Positions 9,673 to 20,654 are shown, counted from the first letter of the stretch. The stretch is 64,000 bases of DNA from Candidatus Peregrinibacteria bacterium (GCA_016699755.1 CP065009.1:1054001-1118000), one strand, 5' to 3'. The notes: generated by a model from the sequence alone, not told the origin. Numbers and translations are program-made.

Positions 9673-9850
9673 CCCAAGAACTCTTTCTCTGTAGATCGGG
9701 TTTTCTTCTCCTGAGATAGAATTCGAGAAGATGCTTTTTTTAGAGCCTGAATAAAAAAATCCATATATGAAGAAAGAAAAAAATATCGATTCTTCTTAAA
9801 ATTCTCTGTCTGTTCAAATATCTATTTCGGTTCAATTTCAAAAATTCAAA

Positions 9851-9874
9851 AAAGGCGCACCGGAGTGCGCCTTT
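9851..9874 (-). terminator. dnaK intrinsic terminator
   Basis: AAAGGCGCAC (9851-9860) pairs perfectly with GTGCGCCTTT (9865-9874) around a CGGA loop. On the minus strand the stem is followed by a T-rich run, placing it about 40 bases after the dnaK stop codon. Confidence 0.85.
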
Positions 9875-9914
9875 ACCATAACCCCCTCAGTCAACCCTTA
9901 TCAAGGGGGAGCTA

Positions 9915-11849
<1,935 letters not shown>

Positions 11850-11876
11850 TTAGCACTCTCTATTTTAGAGTGCCAA
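11850..11876 (-). promoter_or_regulatory. CIRCE operator (HrcA binding site) of dnaK
   Basis: TTAGCACTC at 11850-11858, nine spacer bases, then GAGTGCCAA at 11868-11876. This matches the CIRCE consensus TTAGCACTC-N9-GAGTGCTAA at all but one base. The -10 box lies inside the spacer, so bound HrcA would block RNA polymerase. The hrcA gene is not in the window. Confidence 0.93.
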
Positions 11877-11890
11877 AAAAGTTCTGTCAA
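11862..11890 (-). promoter_or_regulatory. sigma-70-type promoter of dnaK
   Basis: On the minus strand TTGACA (11885-11890) is followed by exactly 17 bases and TAAAAT (11862-11867). The hexamers are near consensus, and the -10 overlaps the CIRCE spacer. Confidence 0.85.
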
Positions 11891-11993
11891 ATTTTCTTAT
11901 CAATAAGCACAAAAAAAACGAGAGCGAGAGATCTCTATTTCCTATTTTTTCCAAAACTATGGCAACATTTCTCTGAATATTTTTTACAGATCA

Positions 11994-14696
11994 ATGGACA
12001 AGGCATACCTTCCGAGTGAACACGAAGATTCTATTTCCGAAAAATGGAATGTCTCTGGGGCGTTTCAGCCATCTCAAACGGGAGATCCGTATGTTATTGC
12101 CATTCCACCGCCAAATGTCACAGGAACGCTCCACGCTGGGCACGCCATGTTTCTTGCACTCCAAGACATTCTCATCCGTTGGCGACGTATGCAAGGACGC
12201 GCGGCACTCTGGGTTCCGGGAACGGATCACGCGGCTATTGCCACTGAATCAGTTGTTCTCAAGAACTTAGGAATTCGAGATCGAAACAAAGAAATTTCCC
12301 GAGAAGATTTTTTGAAAGAATGCGAAAAGTGGACGGAACAAACACATGAGCGCATTACTAATCAAATTCAGAAGATGGGCGCCAGTTGCGACTGGTCTCG
12401 CGAAGCCTACACTTTTGATAAAACGAGAAATCGTGCGGTGAATGCCATTTTTACCATGTTCTACAACAAAGAGCTTATCTATCGCGGAGACCGAATGGTC
12501 AACTGGTCAGTAGGAGCGCAATCTGTTTTGGCGGATGACGAGGTTGAATGGGAAGATCGAGAAGGAGCATTCTACTCTATTCGTTGCGGAGAATTTATTA
12601 TGGGAACCGTACGCTCAGAAACAAAATGTAGTCATTCTCCGCTTTTTGTAAACGGATCGGGGCAGTATGCTCGTGTTCGTTTCACACAATCTAATGGAAC
12701 AAAGGAGTCATTTATTTTCTCCAAAAAACTTTTTGATGATGTTGATCGGCGCAAAAAAACTCTCAATCTTTTGGAAAAAGAAGGAACAAAAGTAGAACTG
12801 CTGGAGATTATGCTCGGGAAAGATCTTGTTGGCAGAGAATTTGAATACGAAACCTACGCCGGAGTTCGGAAATTTGTGGTAATGGCAGACGATGAGGTAA
12901 TTGATATGGAAAAAGGAACCGGAGCCATGACCATTTCAGTATGCCACTCTCCAGACGATTATGAACTCGCCAAAAAACATGGTCTGGACGAATACCGATT
13001 TCAGAAAATTGATTTCGAGGGAAATATGACTGCAATTTCTGGTCCGTGTGAAGGACTTTCTGTGGAAGAAGCGCGAAAAAAATCCGCCGAAATTATGCGC
13101 GAAAAAGAACTTCTCGTTGGCGAAGATACGCATTACTCACATCGCGTTCCTCTCTGCTATCGTTCGGGAAGTGTGGTAGAGCCCATGGTGAGCAAACAAT
13201 GGTTTGTTGCCGTAGAGAAAGAGTTTACAGATGATTTTTCTGGAGAAAAAACAACGCTCAAAAAGCAAATGCAAGAAGCGGTTCGAGGCGGACATGTGAA
13301 AATTGTTCCGCAACGATTTGAAAAAATCTATTTCCACTGGATTGATAACCTCCGCGATTGGTGTATTAGTCGGCAAATTTGGTGGGGACACCGCATTCCA
13401 GTATGGTATCACAAGTTATCCAATGAAACATACATTGGAACAGAACCGCCCCGAGGAGACGAATGGACGCAAGACGAAGACACACTTGATACTTGGTTTT
13501 CCTCCGCAACATGGCCATTTTCTGTTTTTGGCTGGCCAGAAAAAACAGCAGATCTTGAGCGATTTTATCCGACAGATGTACTCGAAACCGGACATGATAT
13601 TCTCTTTTTCTGGGTGGCACGCATGATTATGTTTGGACGATTCGCTACCGGACAATATCCGTTCCACACGGTATATCTGCACGGACTTGTGTGTGATGCC
13701 AAAGGACAAAAAATGAGCAAATCAAAGGGAAATGGTATTGACCCGCTCGACATGATCAAAAAATTTGGGACCGATGCCTTGCGCCTTTCACTCATTATGG
13801 GAACAACGCCGGGGAACAACGCCAATTTAGGAGAAGAGAAAATTTCTGGTTGTCGCAATCTCTGTAATAAACTTTGGAATATCAGCCGATTTTTACTAGA
13901 ACAAGAAAAAGGAGTGTTGCCAAAAACTCTCGAAACAGATTTACAGAAATGGATTGTCGCTAAAAGAAACACTCTTATTCAAAACGTCACGGATGATTTA
14001 GAAAATTTTCGATTTGGCGATGCGGCACAAAAACTCTGGGAATTTACTTGGGACGATTTGGCAGACTGGGCAATAGAAGCGGCAAAGGCAGAAAAAAACT
14101 CAGGAACACCAGCAGTGCTCTGCGAAACACTCGACATTCTCCTTCGCCTGTGGCACCCCATTCTCCCTTTTATTACAGAGAAAATTCGAGAAGAAATGGG
14201 AGGACAGCTCCTTATTTCCGATTCCTTTCCAAAGGCAGAAGAAACGCAAGATGCAGGGAATTTTGAGATAGTAAAAAATGCCGTATCGAAAATTCGATCC
14301 ATGCGGAAAAATGCAGGAGTGGATCCCACACGAAAAATTACTGCCATGCTCTCGGGAGAGGAAGAAGACGTTGCAAAACGAAACGCAGATATTATTTCTT
14401 TCTTAGCACGACTCGACCAATTGAGACTTGGTGAAGAAACAGAAGAGCAAGGAGCAACGGATCAGGTTCCTGGTCTTCGTATTTTTCTTCCAAGCTCAGG
14501 AATGATTGATCCAAAGACAGAAGCACAGCGCGTGCAAAAAGAGCTAGAGAAGGCGAAAAAACTTCTTACAGGACTTGAAGCAAAACTCAAAAATCCGGGA
14601 TACCTCAAAAAAGCGCCAAAAGTACTTGTGGAAGAAACGAAGAAAATGGTGGAAGAACTACGAGGAAAAATTGAGGTGCTCGAGAAAAATATGTAA
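11994..14696 (+). CDS. valS: valine--tRNA ligase
   Basis: 900 residues. Class I aminoacyl-tRNA synthetase. The HIGH-equivalent is PPPNVTGTLHAGHA near residue 40, KMSKSKGN lies near residue 573, and WFSSATWPFS and GHDILFFWVARM are typical ValRS segments. The editing (CP1) insertion is present between about 170 and 420. A C-terminal coiled-coil arm (KELEKAKKLLTGLEAKLKN) ends the protein, as in bacterial ValRS. murA follows 32 bases downstream on the same strand. It is divergent from dnaK. Confidence 0.95.
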   Translation: MDKAYLPSEHEDSISEKWNVSGAFQPSQTGDPYVIAIPPPNVTGTLHAGHAMFLALQDILIRWRRMQGRAALWVPGTDHAAIATESVVLKNLGIRDRNKEISREDFLKECEKWTEQTHERITNQIQKMGASCDWSREAYTFDKTRNRAVNAIFTMFYNKELIYRGDRMVNWSVGAQSVLADDEVEWEDREGAFYSIRCGEFIMGTVRSETKCSHSPLFVNGSGQYARVRFTQSNGTKESFIFSKKLFDDVDRRKKTLNLLEKEGTKVELLEIMLGKDLVGREFEYETYAGVRKFVVMADDEVIDMEKGTGAMTISVCHSPDDYELAKKHGLDEYRFQKIDFEGNMTAISGPCEGLSVEEARKKSAEIMREKELLVGEDTHYSHRVPLCYRSGSVVEPMVSKQWFVAVEKEFTDDFSGEKTTLKKQMQEAVRGGHVKIVPQRFEKIYFHWIDNLRDWCISRQIWWGHRIPVWYHKLSNETYIGTEPPRGDEWTQDEDTLDTWFSSATWPFSVFGWPEKTADLERFYPTDVLETGHDILFFWVARMIMFGRFATGQYPFHTVYLHGLVCDAKGQKMSKSKGNGIDPLDMIKKFGTDALRLSLIMGTTPGNNANLGEEKISGCRNLCNKLWNISRFLLEQEKGVLPKTLETDLQKWIVAKRNTLIQNVTDDLENFRFGDAAQKLWEFTWDDLADWAIEAAKAEKNSGTPAVLCETLDILLRLWHPILPFITEKIREEMGGQLLISDSFPKAEETQDAGNFEIVKNAVSKIRSMRKNAGVDPTRKITAMLSGEEEDVAKRNADIISFLARLDQLRLGEETEEQGATDQVPGLRIFLPSSGMIDPKTEAQRVQKELEKAKKLLTGLEAKLKNPGYLKKAPKVLVEETKKMVEELRGKIEVLEKNM

Positions 14697-14728
14697 GAGT
14701 TCATTGTTATTTCGTAATATTACAACAC

Positions 14729-16012
14729 ATGAGTGATATTTTTCGGGTTCGTGGCGGAAAACCACTTTCGGGAACCATTTCCGTTTCTGGTTCCAAAAAT
14801 GCGGCACTTCCCATTTTAGCGGCAACCGTTGCTATTCCTCATGTTTCTGTGCTTCGGAATCTTCCGGATATTTCAGATGTTCACAAGTTTTGCGACATGA
14901 TTTGTTTTTTGGGAGGAAAAGTAAAAAAGAGCGGAACAAAAACAATAGTTGATACCACAAACCTCATGCTCCCCTCTCCACCAAATTTTCAGCATCCCGG
15001 AATTGGAAAAATGCGAGCAAGCATTTTGTTGCTTTCTGCACTCTTAACTCGATTCGGAGAAATAAAAATGGCATTCCCTGGAGGATGTGTCCTTGGAAAA
15101 CGATCAGCAGAAGCTCATCTTCGGGCATTTACCGCTCTTGGGGCAGAAATTATATCTTCTTCTGACTCGATTCACCTTCGGCTTCCGCAAAAAAAATATA
15201 CTTCTGGAACCATTATTCTTCCCGAAATTTCGGTTACCGCCACAGAAAACGCGCTTATTGCGGCGGCGTTTACAAATGGCACAACACATATTCGACTTGC
15301 GGCGGCAGAACCTCATGTACAAAATTTATGTGAAGCGCTCATTTCTACTGGAACAGAAATTGATGGCGTAGGATCACACTTTCTGACAGTTCGCGGAAAC
15401 ACCTCTCCTCAGGGTATTTCTGCGGAAATTACGCCAGATTATTTGGAAGCAGGAACTTTTATTCTCGCTGGAATTTTAACCGATTCGGAAATCACGGTTC
15501 AAAATATTATTGCTTCAGATCTCGATATTTTTTGGGAAAAACTCAGAGAAGTAGGAGCAGAATTTGTGATTGATGAAAAAAAAAGGGAAGTTCATACAAA
15601 AAAACGAAAACGGGATTTTTCGCCAACAAAAATTCAAACCGGAGTTTTTCCTCAGTTTCCCACTGATCTTCATCCGCAATTTGGCGTGCTCATGACGCAA
15701 TGCGCAGGAGCTTCTTCCATTTTTGAAACACTTTTTGAGCGAAAATTTGCCTATCTTTTAGAACTCGAAAAACTCGGCGCGGATATAACGATTTCCAATC
15801 CTCATCAATTTCTTATTATGGGACCAAAAAAACTTCATGGTGCACCCGTCGCCAGCCAAGATATTCGTGCTGGTGCGGCAGTGCTTCTCGCTACTCTTTG
15901 CGCCGAAGGAGAATCAGAAATTTCGAACATTCACTACCTCGACCGTGGATACGAAAAACTCGAAGAAAAAATGAGTGCCATAGGAGCTGACATCTCTCGA
16001 GAAGTTCGATAG
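14729..16012 (+). CDS. murA: UDP-N-acetylglucosamine 1-carboxyvinyltransferase
   Basis: 427 residues. It transfers enolpyruvate from PEP to UDP-GlcNAc, the first committed step of peptidoglycan synthesis, in the cytoplasm. The N-terminal SGSKNAALPILAA and the catalytic loop GGCVLGKRSAEAHL, with the reactive cysteine at residue 120, are seen, and DLHPQFGVLMTQ is a further EPSP-synthase-fold signature. The reactive cysteine implies fosfomycin sensitivity (family knowledge). A -10-like TAATAT ends nine bases before the ATG, so the message may be nearly leaderless. Confidence 0.95.
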   Translation: MSDIFRVRGGKPLSGTISVSGSKNAALPILAATVAIPHVSVLRNLPDISDVHKFCDMICFLGGKVKKSGTKTIVDTTNLMLPSPPNFQHPGIGKMRASILLLSALLTRFGEIKMAFPGGCVLGKRSAEAHLRAFTALGAEIISSSDSIHLRLPQKKYTSGTIILPEISVTATENALIAAAFTNGTTHIRLAAAEPHVQNLCEALISTGTEIDGVGSHFLTVRGNTSPQGISAEITPDYLEAGTFILAGILTDSEITVQNIIASDLDIFWEKLREVGAEFVIDEKKREVHTKKRKRDFSPTKIQTGVFPQFPTDLHPQFGVLMTQCAGASSIFETLFERKFAYLLELEKLGADITISNPHQFLIMGPKKLHGAPVASQDIRAGAAVLLATLCAEGESEISNIHYLDRGYEKLEEKMSAIGADISREVR

Positions 16013-16046
16013 AATAGGCAAAGCACTTCTCTTTTTTACAATAACG

Positions 16047-16547
16047 ATGCAGGTGAGCAAAAAAGGCGCAGATATTCTTCTCTCAACAAAAGCTGGTAAG
16101 GCAAGTATATCATCAGGAAAAGCCCTTACGGTTGAAGGAGAAAAAACAGAGATCATTGATTGGCCAGGAGAATATGAGATCTCCGGTTTTTCTGTACGAA
16201 CCATTTCTGCCCCAGATAAAAGTCTTGCTATTCGGGTGACACTTGAGGGAATTCGACTCTTCTTTCCCCCCACTTCCCCACTTGCTTCGGCGGAAGAAGA
16301 GCTTCCTGAAATTGGCGAAATTGATGTCCTCTTCGTCTGTGCCGAATCTTCTGAATGGACGAAGAAGGATTGGAAAAAGTTTATCGAAGAAGTGGATCCG
16401 CGCATGGTGGTCTTTGGAGAAACGGGAGAAAAAACAATCGCACTCCAAAAAGAAATTGGTAGTGAAGAAATAGAATCCGTGGAAAAAACGGATATTTCTC
16501 ACAGCAAATTTTCGGGAGAAAAAACTGTTTTTCTTTCCCTTTCGTAA
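16047..16547 (+). CDS. degenerate metallo-beta-lactamase-fold protein
   Basis: 166 residues. The pattern (short N-terminal strand pairs, IIDWPGEYEISGFSV, EIGEIDVLFVCAES, then MVVFGET) resembles the small MBL-fold family often annotated as Zn-dependent hydrolases in candidate-phylum genomes (PF13483-like). The HXHXDH metal site is absent, so hydrolase activity is doubtful. TACAAT at 16037-16042 is a -10-like box four bases before the ATG. It lies between murA and tRNA-Arg on the same strand. The family assignment is tentative. Confidence 0.5.
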   Translation: MQVSKKGADILLSTKAGKASISSGKALTVEGEKTEIIDWPGEYEISGFSVRTISAPDKSLAIRVTLEGIRLFFPPTSPLASAEEELPEIGEIDVLFVCAESSEWTKKDWKKFIEEVDPRMVVFGETGEKTIALQKEIGSEEIESVEKTDISHSKFSGEKTVFLSLS

Positions 16548-16555
16548 AGCACTTT

Positions 16556-16630
16556 GCCCTCGTAGTTCAACGGATAGAACGGGGTCCTCCTAAGACTCAG
16601 ATTCAGGTTCGATTCCTGACGTGGGTACCA
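16556..16630 (+). tRNA. tRNA-Arg (anticodon CCT)
   Basis: Cloverleaf by eye: D-stem GTTC/GAAC, anticodon stem GGGTC/GACTC with loop CTCCTAA, T-arm TCAGG-TTCGATT-CCTGA, CCA encoded. The acceptor stem has one U-U mismatch and a closing G-U pair. Confidence 0.9.
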
Positions 16631-16748
16631 GAAAAACACAAACGTTCACCACTCGTTTTGCGTTCGCTAAAAGTGTCGCGTTTTCTCTTTTGAGCGTTGC
16701 ATAAATTCCAAAAGAGGAGTTTGAACTGATTCTTTGAGAAGAAGTTTT

Positions 16749-17072
16749 TTAAAGTTTCTTTTTAATCCTCTCAAATTCTTCTTCGGTAATCCCTCCTTTT
16801 GCGAGTCGTTTTTTGAGAAGTTCCAGTGGAGTTTCCCCATCTTTCTTTTCCGTAAAATGCTTGAAAGCAATAAAAGCAAGATAAATAACAATTCCCCAAA
16901 AAATGAAAAAGAAGAGAAACCCAAATCCCATTCCTCCCCAATAGAATCCATTCATCATGCCGCCTCTGTATCCATCCATCATGAAATATCCCCTGTCATC
17001 TGCCAGAGCAAGAGGAGAGGATACCATCATCACGGTAAAAAACCCGATAATGCATTGAAGTACTTTTTTCAT
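16749..17072 (-). CDS. SHOCT-domain membrane protein
   Basis: 107 residues from the ATG at 17072. It has a signal peptide or first membrane segment (MKKVLQCIIGFFTVMM), a Gly/Met-rich linker (GYRGGMMNGFYWGGMG), a second membrane segment (FLFFFIFWGIVIYLAFIAF) and a C-terminal SHOCT motif (ETPLELLKKRLAKGGITEEE then F). SHOCT is a short helical oligomerisation domain. The open frame extends to 17201, but the upstream part has no conserved features. The function is unknown. It lies downstream of the minus-strand M50/trmD operon, with a 157-base gap. Confidence 0.7.
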   Translation of the reverse strand: MKKVLQCIIGFFTVMMVSSPLALADDRGYFMMDGYRGGMMNGFYWGGMGFGFLFFFIFWGIVIYLAFIAFKHFTEKKDGETPLELLKKRLAKGGITEEEFERIKKKL

Positions 17073-17229
17073 GAAAATTTGAAAAAGAAAACCGAGCATC
17101 AAATTGTGCTCCTTTGGATGGGAATAGCAATATTTTTTTGAATTGCTTTCGGTACGATTTTGGCCGAGACCAAGAAAGAAGGCTCCAAAAATCGGTTTCA
17201 CTGAGGAGTGTTCACCATCAAATCTTGTT

Positions 17230-17499
17230 TTAGTTCTTCCTCGAAATCACTTTTATCAATTTTGTTCGGTCGGTTTCCCCAGAAACAATTTCTGCCACAA
17301 TGCCAAACTGTTTTTTAAAAAATCGGAGAAGCTCCGCATTCGCTTTTCCCTTTTCTGGTGGCGCGGCAATACGAATTTTCCAGGTTTCTCCATCGCTCAT
17401 TTGCTCCACTATTTCTGTTTTTTTTGCTCCGGGAAGCACACGAATACGGCAATACAATAGGATCGGTTCTCGCGAAAGAAAATCGGAAAAATCGCTCAT
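17230..17499 (-). CDS. DUF167 (YggU-like) protein
   Basis: 89 residues. The sequence RVLPGAKKTEIVEQ, then KIRIAAPPEKGKANAELLRF and SGETDRTKLIKV, is the full DUF167/YggU signature: a small alpha/beta protein of unresolved function. The start ATG at 17499 overlaps the stop of the NlpC/P60-SLH gene by four bases (ATGA), making it the last gene of a coupled four-gene operon. The longer open frame to 17631 is rejected because it lies inside that upstream gene. Confidence 0.88.
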   Translation of the reverse strand: MSDFSDFLSREPILLYCRIRVLPGAKKTEIVEQMSDGETWKIRIAAPPEKGKANAELLRFFKKQFGIVAEIVSGETDRTKLIKVISRKN

Positions 17500-18458
17500 G
17501 CCGATTTCCAAAAAAAGGAGATACATCGGCACATTTCTGCGCGCGTTACCGGTTTTTCTGGAAAAAATTTTCCGCCAGAAATGAGAAAGAGATTCCGTTT
17601 CCCTGCTTCGGCAACGAATGGCGCAAACCAAGCATTTTTTGGAACATCGGAAAAAGCAGAAGAAGAAATAGATGGCGGAGAAATATTTGCGGAAAGAAAG
17701 ATCATCTTACACATTTCTGCACGATTCACCGAGCGATTTGGACAAAATATTCCATCAGGATTTCCTTGGATAATTCCACGTTTGTATGCAGTATTAACAA
17801 TGGAAAAATGCCAATCTTGCGGAAAAACATCAGAGAATGGGGAACTTGAGAGCTCAGGAGAAATGGGAATGTCAAATGCAAGAAGGAGAATTTTGAGCGC
17901 TTCCGATCGCATTACTTCTTGATCGGGACGAAAAAGGTTTCCGGCATATCCATGAACGAGATCTTTTTTTCGGAGTTCCTCGATACATGACCAAAAAGGA
18001 TGATCTTGTGGAACATCAATAAAAAATTGTGATTCCGTCTTTTGAGAATCGTTTTTTGAAAGTAATACTTTTCCATTCTTGTCAAATATCCGACGGGCTC
18101 CAGTATATTTTGGCTTCCAGTATGGTGCGAGGAACGATTCTTTTGTAACACCAGAAACACTGTTTGCATTGATCATCTCTGTAGGATTTATTGCTACTCC
18201 GCAATGATTTGGAACCCGATTTGTCCATCCTGTATCAAAAAAGAGGAGATCTCCCTGACGAATGTCTTCTTGTACAATAGGTGTTCCCAATGTGTATTGA
18301 TCGGTAGAAAGACGAGGAATATCACTTACTCTCAAAACAGAAAGTCCTGCGAGTAATAGTCCCGAACAGTCAAATGCTTCCGGTCCTTCCGAAGAAAGTA
18401 AATATGGTTTTCCTATTTGCCGTCGGCAAAAATCGAGAAGCTGTTCGCAATCGGTCAT
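17496..18458 (-). CDS. NlpC/P60 peptidase with three SLH domains
   Basis: 320 residues. The N-terminal 120 residues are an NlpC/P60 cysteine peptidase: catalytic Cys31 in FDCSG, GDLLFFDTG, His85 in NHCGVAI. Three S-layer homology repeats follow (beginning FIDVPQDH, PFSDVFPQDW and AFSDVPKNAW), each ending with an MRSEA or NRAEM-type motif. Together they suggest a cell-wall hydrolase anchored to wall polymer. Oddly, no signal peptide is seen at the chosen ATG, which overlaps the trmD-GNAT stop by four bases; export would need a non-classical route or an unseen start. Confidence 0.85.
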   Translation of the reverse strand: MTDCEQLLDFCRRQIGKPYLLSSEGPEAFDCSGLLLAGLSVLRVSDIPRLSTDQYTLGTPIVQEDIRQGDLLFFDTGWTNRVPNHCGVAINPTEMINANSVSGVTKESFLAPYWKPKYTGARRIFDKNGKVLLSKNDSQKTESQFFIDVPQDHPFWSCIEELRKKDLVHGYAGNLFRPDQEVMRSEALKILLLAFDIPISPELSSSPFSDVFPQDWHFSIVNTAYKRGIIQGNPDGIFCPNRSVNRAEMCKMIFLSANISPPSISSSAFSDVPKNAWFAPFVAEAGKRNLFLISGGKFFPEKPVTRAEMCRCISFFWKSA

Positions 18459-19681
18459 GGTTTGAAGAAATCTTCTTTGAGTATCTCATAAATATAACCA
18501 TCTTGGAGAAGAGTATTCTTCAAATATTTCTTGCGCACTTTCCCCACCTGTCGCATACCGCAATGCTCGTAACACGCAATGGCAGTTTTGTTTTCCGCAA
18601 AAACATCGAGATGAATTCTCTCGAGACCGAGTTCTGAAAACCCAATATAAAACATAACGGATATGGCTTCTCTTCCTATTCCTTTTCCTCGAAACGCAGA
18701 TTCCCCTAAAACAATACCAATTGAGGCGGAAAGGTCGTTAAGAGGATCCAAATCGAGTCGCACAGAACCAATGGGTGTCTTTGTGGTTCGATTGCATATT
18801 GTAAGAGGAAGACAGCAAAGATTGCTTTGTGATGCATCATAATATTCCTCTTCGTCTTCCTGCGTCATGGGAGGAGAAACGGTGAGAAACTGTGTTGTTT
18901 CCTTATTATTCATCCACTGGAGCCAATAGTCGATATCGGAGTATTCGTGATTTCTAAAAAAAAGACGTTTAGTTTTATATGGAAGAAATTCGCGCCGAAC
19001 CCGAAGAATGCGCTGCATAGCAGAGGAAAGACCCGGAATATGACTCATTTGCCAACGTTCAATTTCTGCATGATTCCCCGAGAGAAGCACATCTGGCACG
19101 GGAATATCTTCCCATACTTCTGGACGGGTAAATTGCGGAAATTCTGCTTGACGATAAAGATTTAACGAAAAACTTTCCGTAGCAATAGATTCGGTTTTTC
19201 CGAGCACACCCGGAACAAGCCGCGCCACAGTATCCACCACCACAGCAGCGGCGAGTTCTCCGCCAGAAAGAATATATTCTCCAATGGAAAGCTCTTCATC
19301 AACAAGCACATCACGCACGCGAAAATCTACCCCCTCATACCGACCAGCAATGAGAATAAGATCATTTTTCTCACGCACAAGTTGTTCTGCTTTTCGTTGG
19401 GTAAAAAGTTCTCCCCCCGGTGCAAGAAGAATTACCTTTGCATTGGGAAGCTTTTCTTTTGCAGAGCGGATAGCAGCAGAAATCGGCTCGGGTCTTAGGA
19501 GCATTCCGGCACCTCCTCCATACACTGCATCATCGACATGGCGGTGTTTATTGGTGGCGTAGCTACGAATATCTTCTGTTTCAATATGAATTGCGCCAGA
19601 TTCCTGCCCACGACGAAGTACAGAATCGCTCAAAAATCCACGAAACATATCTGGAAAAAGACTTAAAATATGGAACTGCAT
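18455..19681 (-). CDS. trmD: tRNA (guanine-N1)-methyltransferase fused to a GNAT acetyltransferase
   Basis: 408 residues, against about 230-250 for ordinary TrmD. Residues 1 to about 232 form a complete TrmD (m1G37 of tRNA, SAM-dependent knot fold): YGGGAGMLL, GRYEGVD, SIGEYILSGGELAA and RPEVWEDIPVPDVLLSGNH. Residues about 233-408 form a RimJ/RimL-type GNAT domain: RLFFRNHEYSDIDYWLQWM, IGSVRLDL, the acetyl-CoA loop RGKGIGREA, then NKTAIACYEHCGM. The frame is continuous with no internal start needed. It is second in a tight minus-strand operon, three bases after the M50 protease stop and overlapping the next gene by ATGA. Confidence 0.9.
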   Translation of the reverse strand: MQFHILSLFPDMFRGFLSDSVLRRGQESGAIHIETEDIRSYATNKHRHVDDAVYGGGAGMLLRPEPISAAIRSAKEKLPNAKVILLAPGGELFTQRKAEQLVREKNDLILIAGRYEGVDFRVRDVLVDEELSIGEYILSGGELAAAVVVDTVARLVPGVLGKTESIATESFSLNLYRQAEFPQFTRPEVWEDIPVPDVLLSGNHAEIERWQMSHIPGLSSAMQRILRVRREFLPYKTKRLFFRNHEYSDIDYWLQWMNNKETTQFLTVSPPMTQEDEEEYYDASQSNLCCLPLTICNRTTKTPIGSVRLDLDPLNDLSASIGIVLGESAFRGKGIGREAISVMFYIGFSELGLERIHLDVFAENKTAIACYEHCGMRQVGKVRKKYLKNTLLQDGYIYEILKEDFFKP

Positions 19682-19684
19682 ATT

Positions 19685-20344
19685 TTACAATGGAAACATT
19701 GGAGAAAAGAGGAGCCCAACACGTACAATAAATAGGTCTGTCAAGAAAATTACAGGACCAGTAATAATGTGAATATCAAGAAAGAGATCGACAGCAAGAA
19801 GAGAAAAAAAGAGAACAACGCCATGTCGTCCCAGAAAATCACTCACAGTAGGAACAAGTGACTCGGGAAGAATGCCAAGGAGTACACTTCCTCCATCGAG
19901 TGGCGGAAGCGGAATAAGATTGAAAAACGCAAGAGAGGCATTAATAGTAATAAATACAAGAAGAAACTTGTGAAGTGCCCCGCCCGAAAGAACTGGAAGA
20001 AAAGTCTGCAAAGCACCAAAAAGAAATATCCCAATAGTACAAAGCACCAAATTTGTGCTTGGTCCAGCAAGGGCAACGAGGGCGTTATCTCTTCGGGGAT
20101 TACTGAAGAAAGCGGGATTCACTGGAACAGGTTTTCCCCAACCAAAATTTACAATAAAAATGGCAAGTGCTCCAAAAATATCAATATGGGCAAAGGGATT
20201 AAGTGTTAATCGCCCTTCGATTTTCGCAGTAGGATCACCCAAGCGATATGCCACAAAAGCGTGTGCCGCCTCATGAAAACCAAGGGAAACAAGAAAAGCA
20301 CCCGCGATAAGTGCTATGTTAAGAACATTAAACAGAAGAGACAT
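19685..20344 (-). CDS. site-2 protease family (M50) membrane metallopeptidase
   Basis: 219 residues. HEAAH at residues 24-28 within the first membrane segment and NLIPLPPLDGGSVL near 142-155 are the zinc-binding HEXXH and LDG motifs of the small M50B (YwhC/SpoIVFB-like) proteases that cleave within membranes. Five or six hydrophobic segments are seen. It lacks PDZ and CBS domains. It is first gene of the four-gene operon ending in DUF167, and is divergent from rpmB. Confidence 0.9.
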   Translation of the reverse strand: MSLLFNVLNIALIAGAFLVSLGFHEAAHAFVAYRLGDPTAKIEGRLTLNPFAHIDIFGALAIFIVNFGWGKPVPVNPAFFSNPRRDNALVALAGPSTNLVLCTIGIFLFGALQTFLPVLSGGALHKFLLVFITINASLAFFNLIPLPPLDGGSVLLGILPESLVPTVSDFLGRHGVVLFFSLLAVDLFLDIHIITGPVIFLTDLFIVRVGLLFSPMFPL

Positions 20345-20411
20345 TTGACAGGAGAAACATTTTTTGGGAAACTACCTCGGCGCAATAATAGCAATTTTTC
20401 TTTCCTGCGTC

Positions 20412-20654
20412 ATGGCAAAAGTATGTGATATTACCGGAAAAAAACCGAGTACGGGAAATAACGTTTCTCACTCCGTTCGAAGAACAAAACGAAGATTTCT
20501 TCCAAACCTTCAGTGGAAGCGGATTTTTGATCCAACAGTACAGCGATGGATTCGAATTCGAGTGTGCACCTCTGCTCTTCGAACACTTGCTAAACCACTT
20601 ACAAATCGAGAAAAAAAACGCATGGAGAAAAAATTATCCGTGGAACAAAAGTAG
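20412..20654 (+). CDS. rpmB: 50S ribosomal protein L28
   Basis: 80 residues. [20 protein letters not shown] then [14 protein letters not shown] is the standard bL28 N-terminus. A longer frame begins at 20364 but its extra 16 residues are not conserved, so the ATG at 20412 is used. A TTGACA at 20345-20350 could be the -35 of its promoter, although the -10 region is poor. A strong terminator follows at 20701. Confidence 0.95.
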   Translation: MAKVCDITGKKPSTGNNVSHSVRRTKRRFLPNLQWKRIFDPTVQRWIRIRVCTSALRTLAKPLTNREKKRMEKKLSVEQK

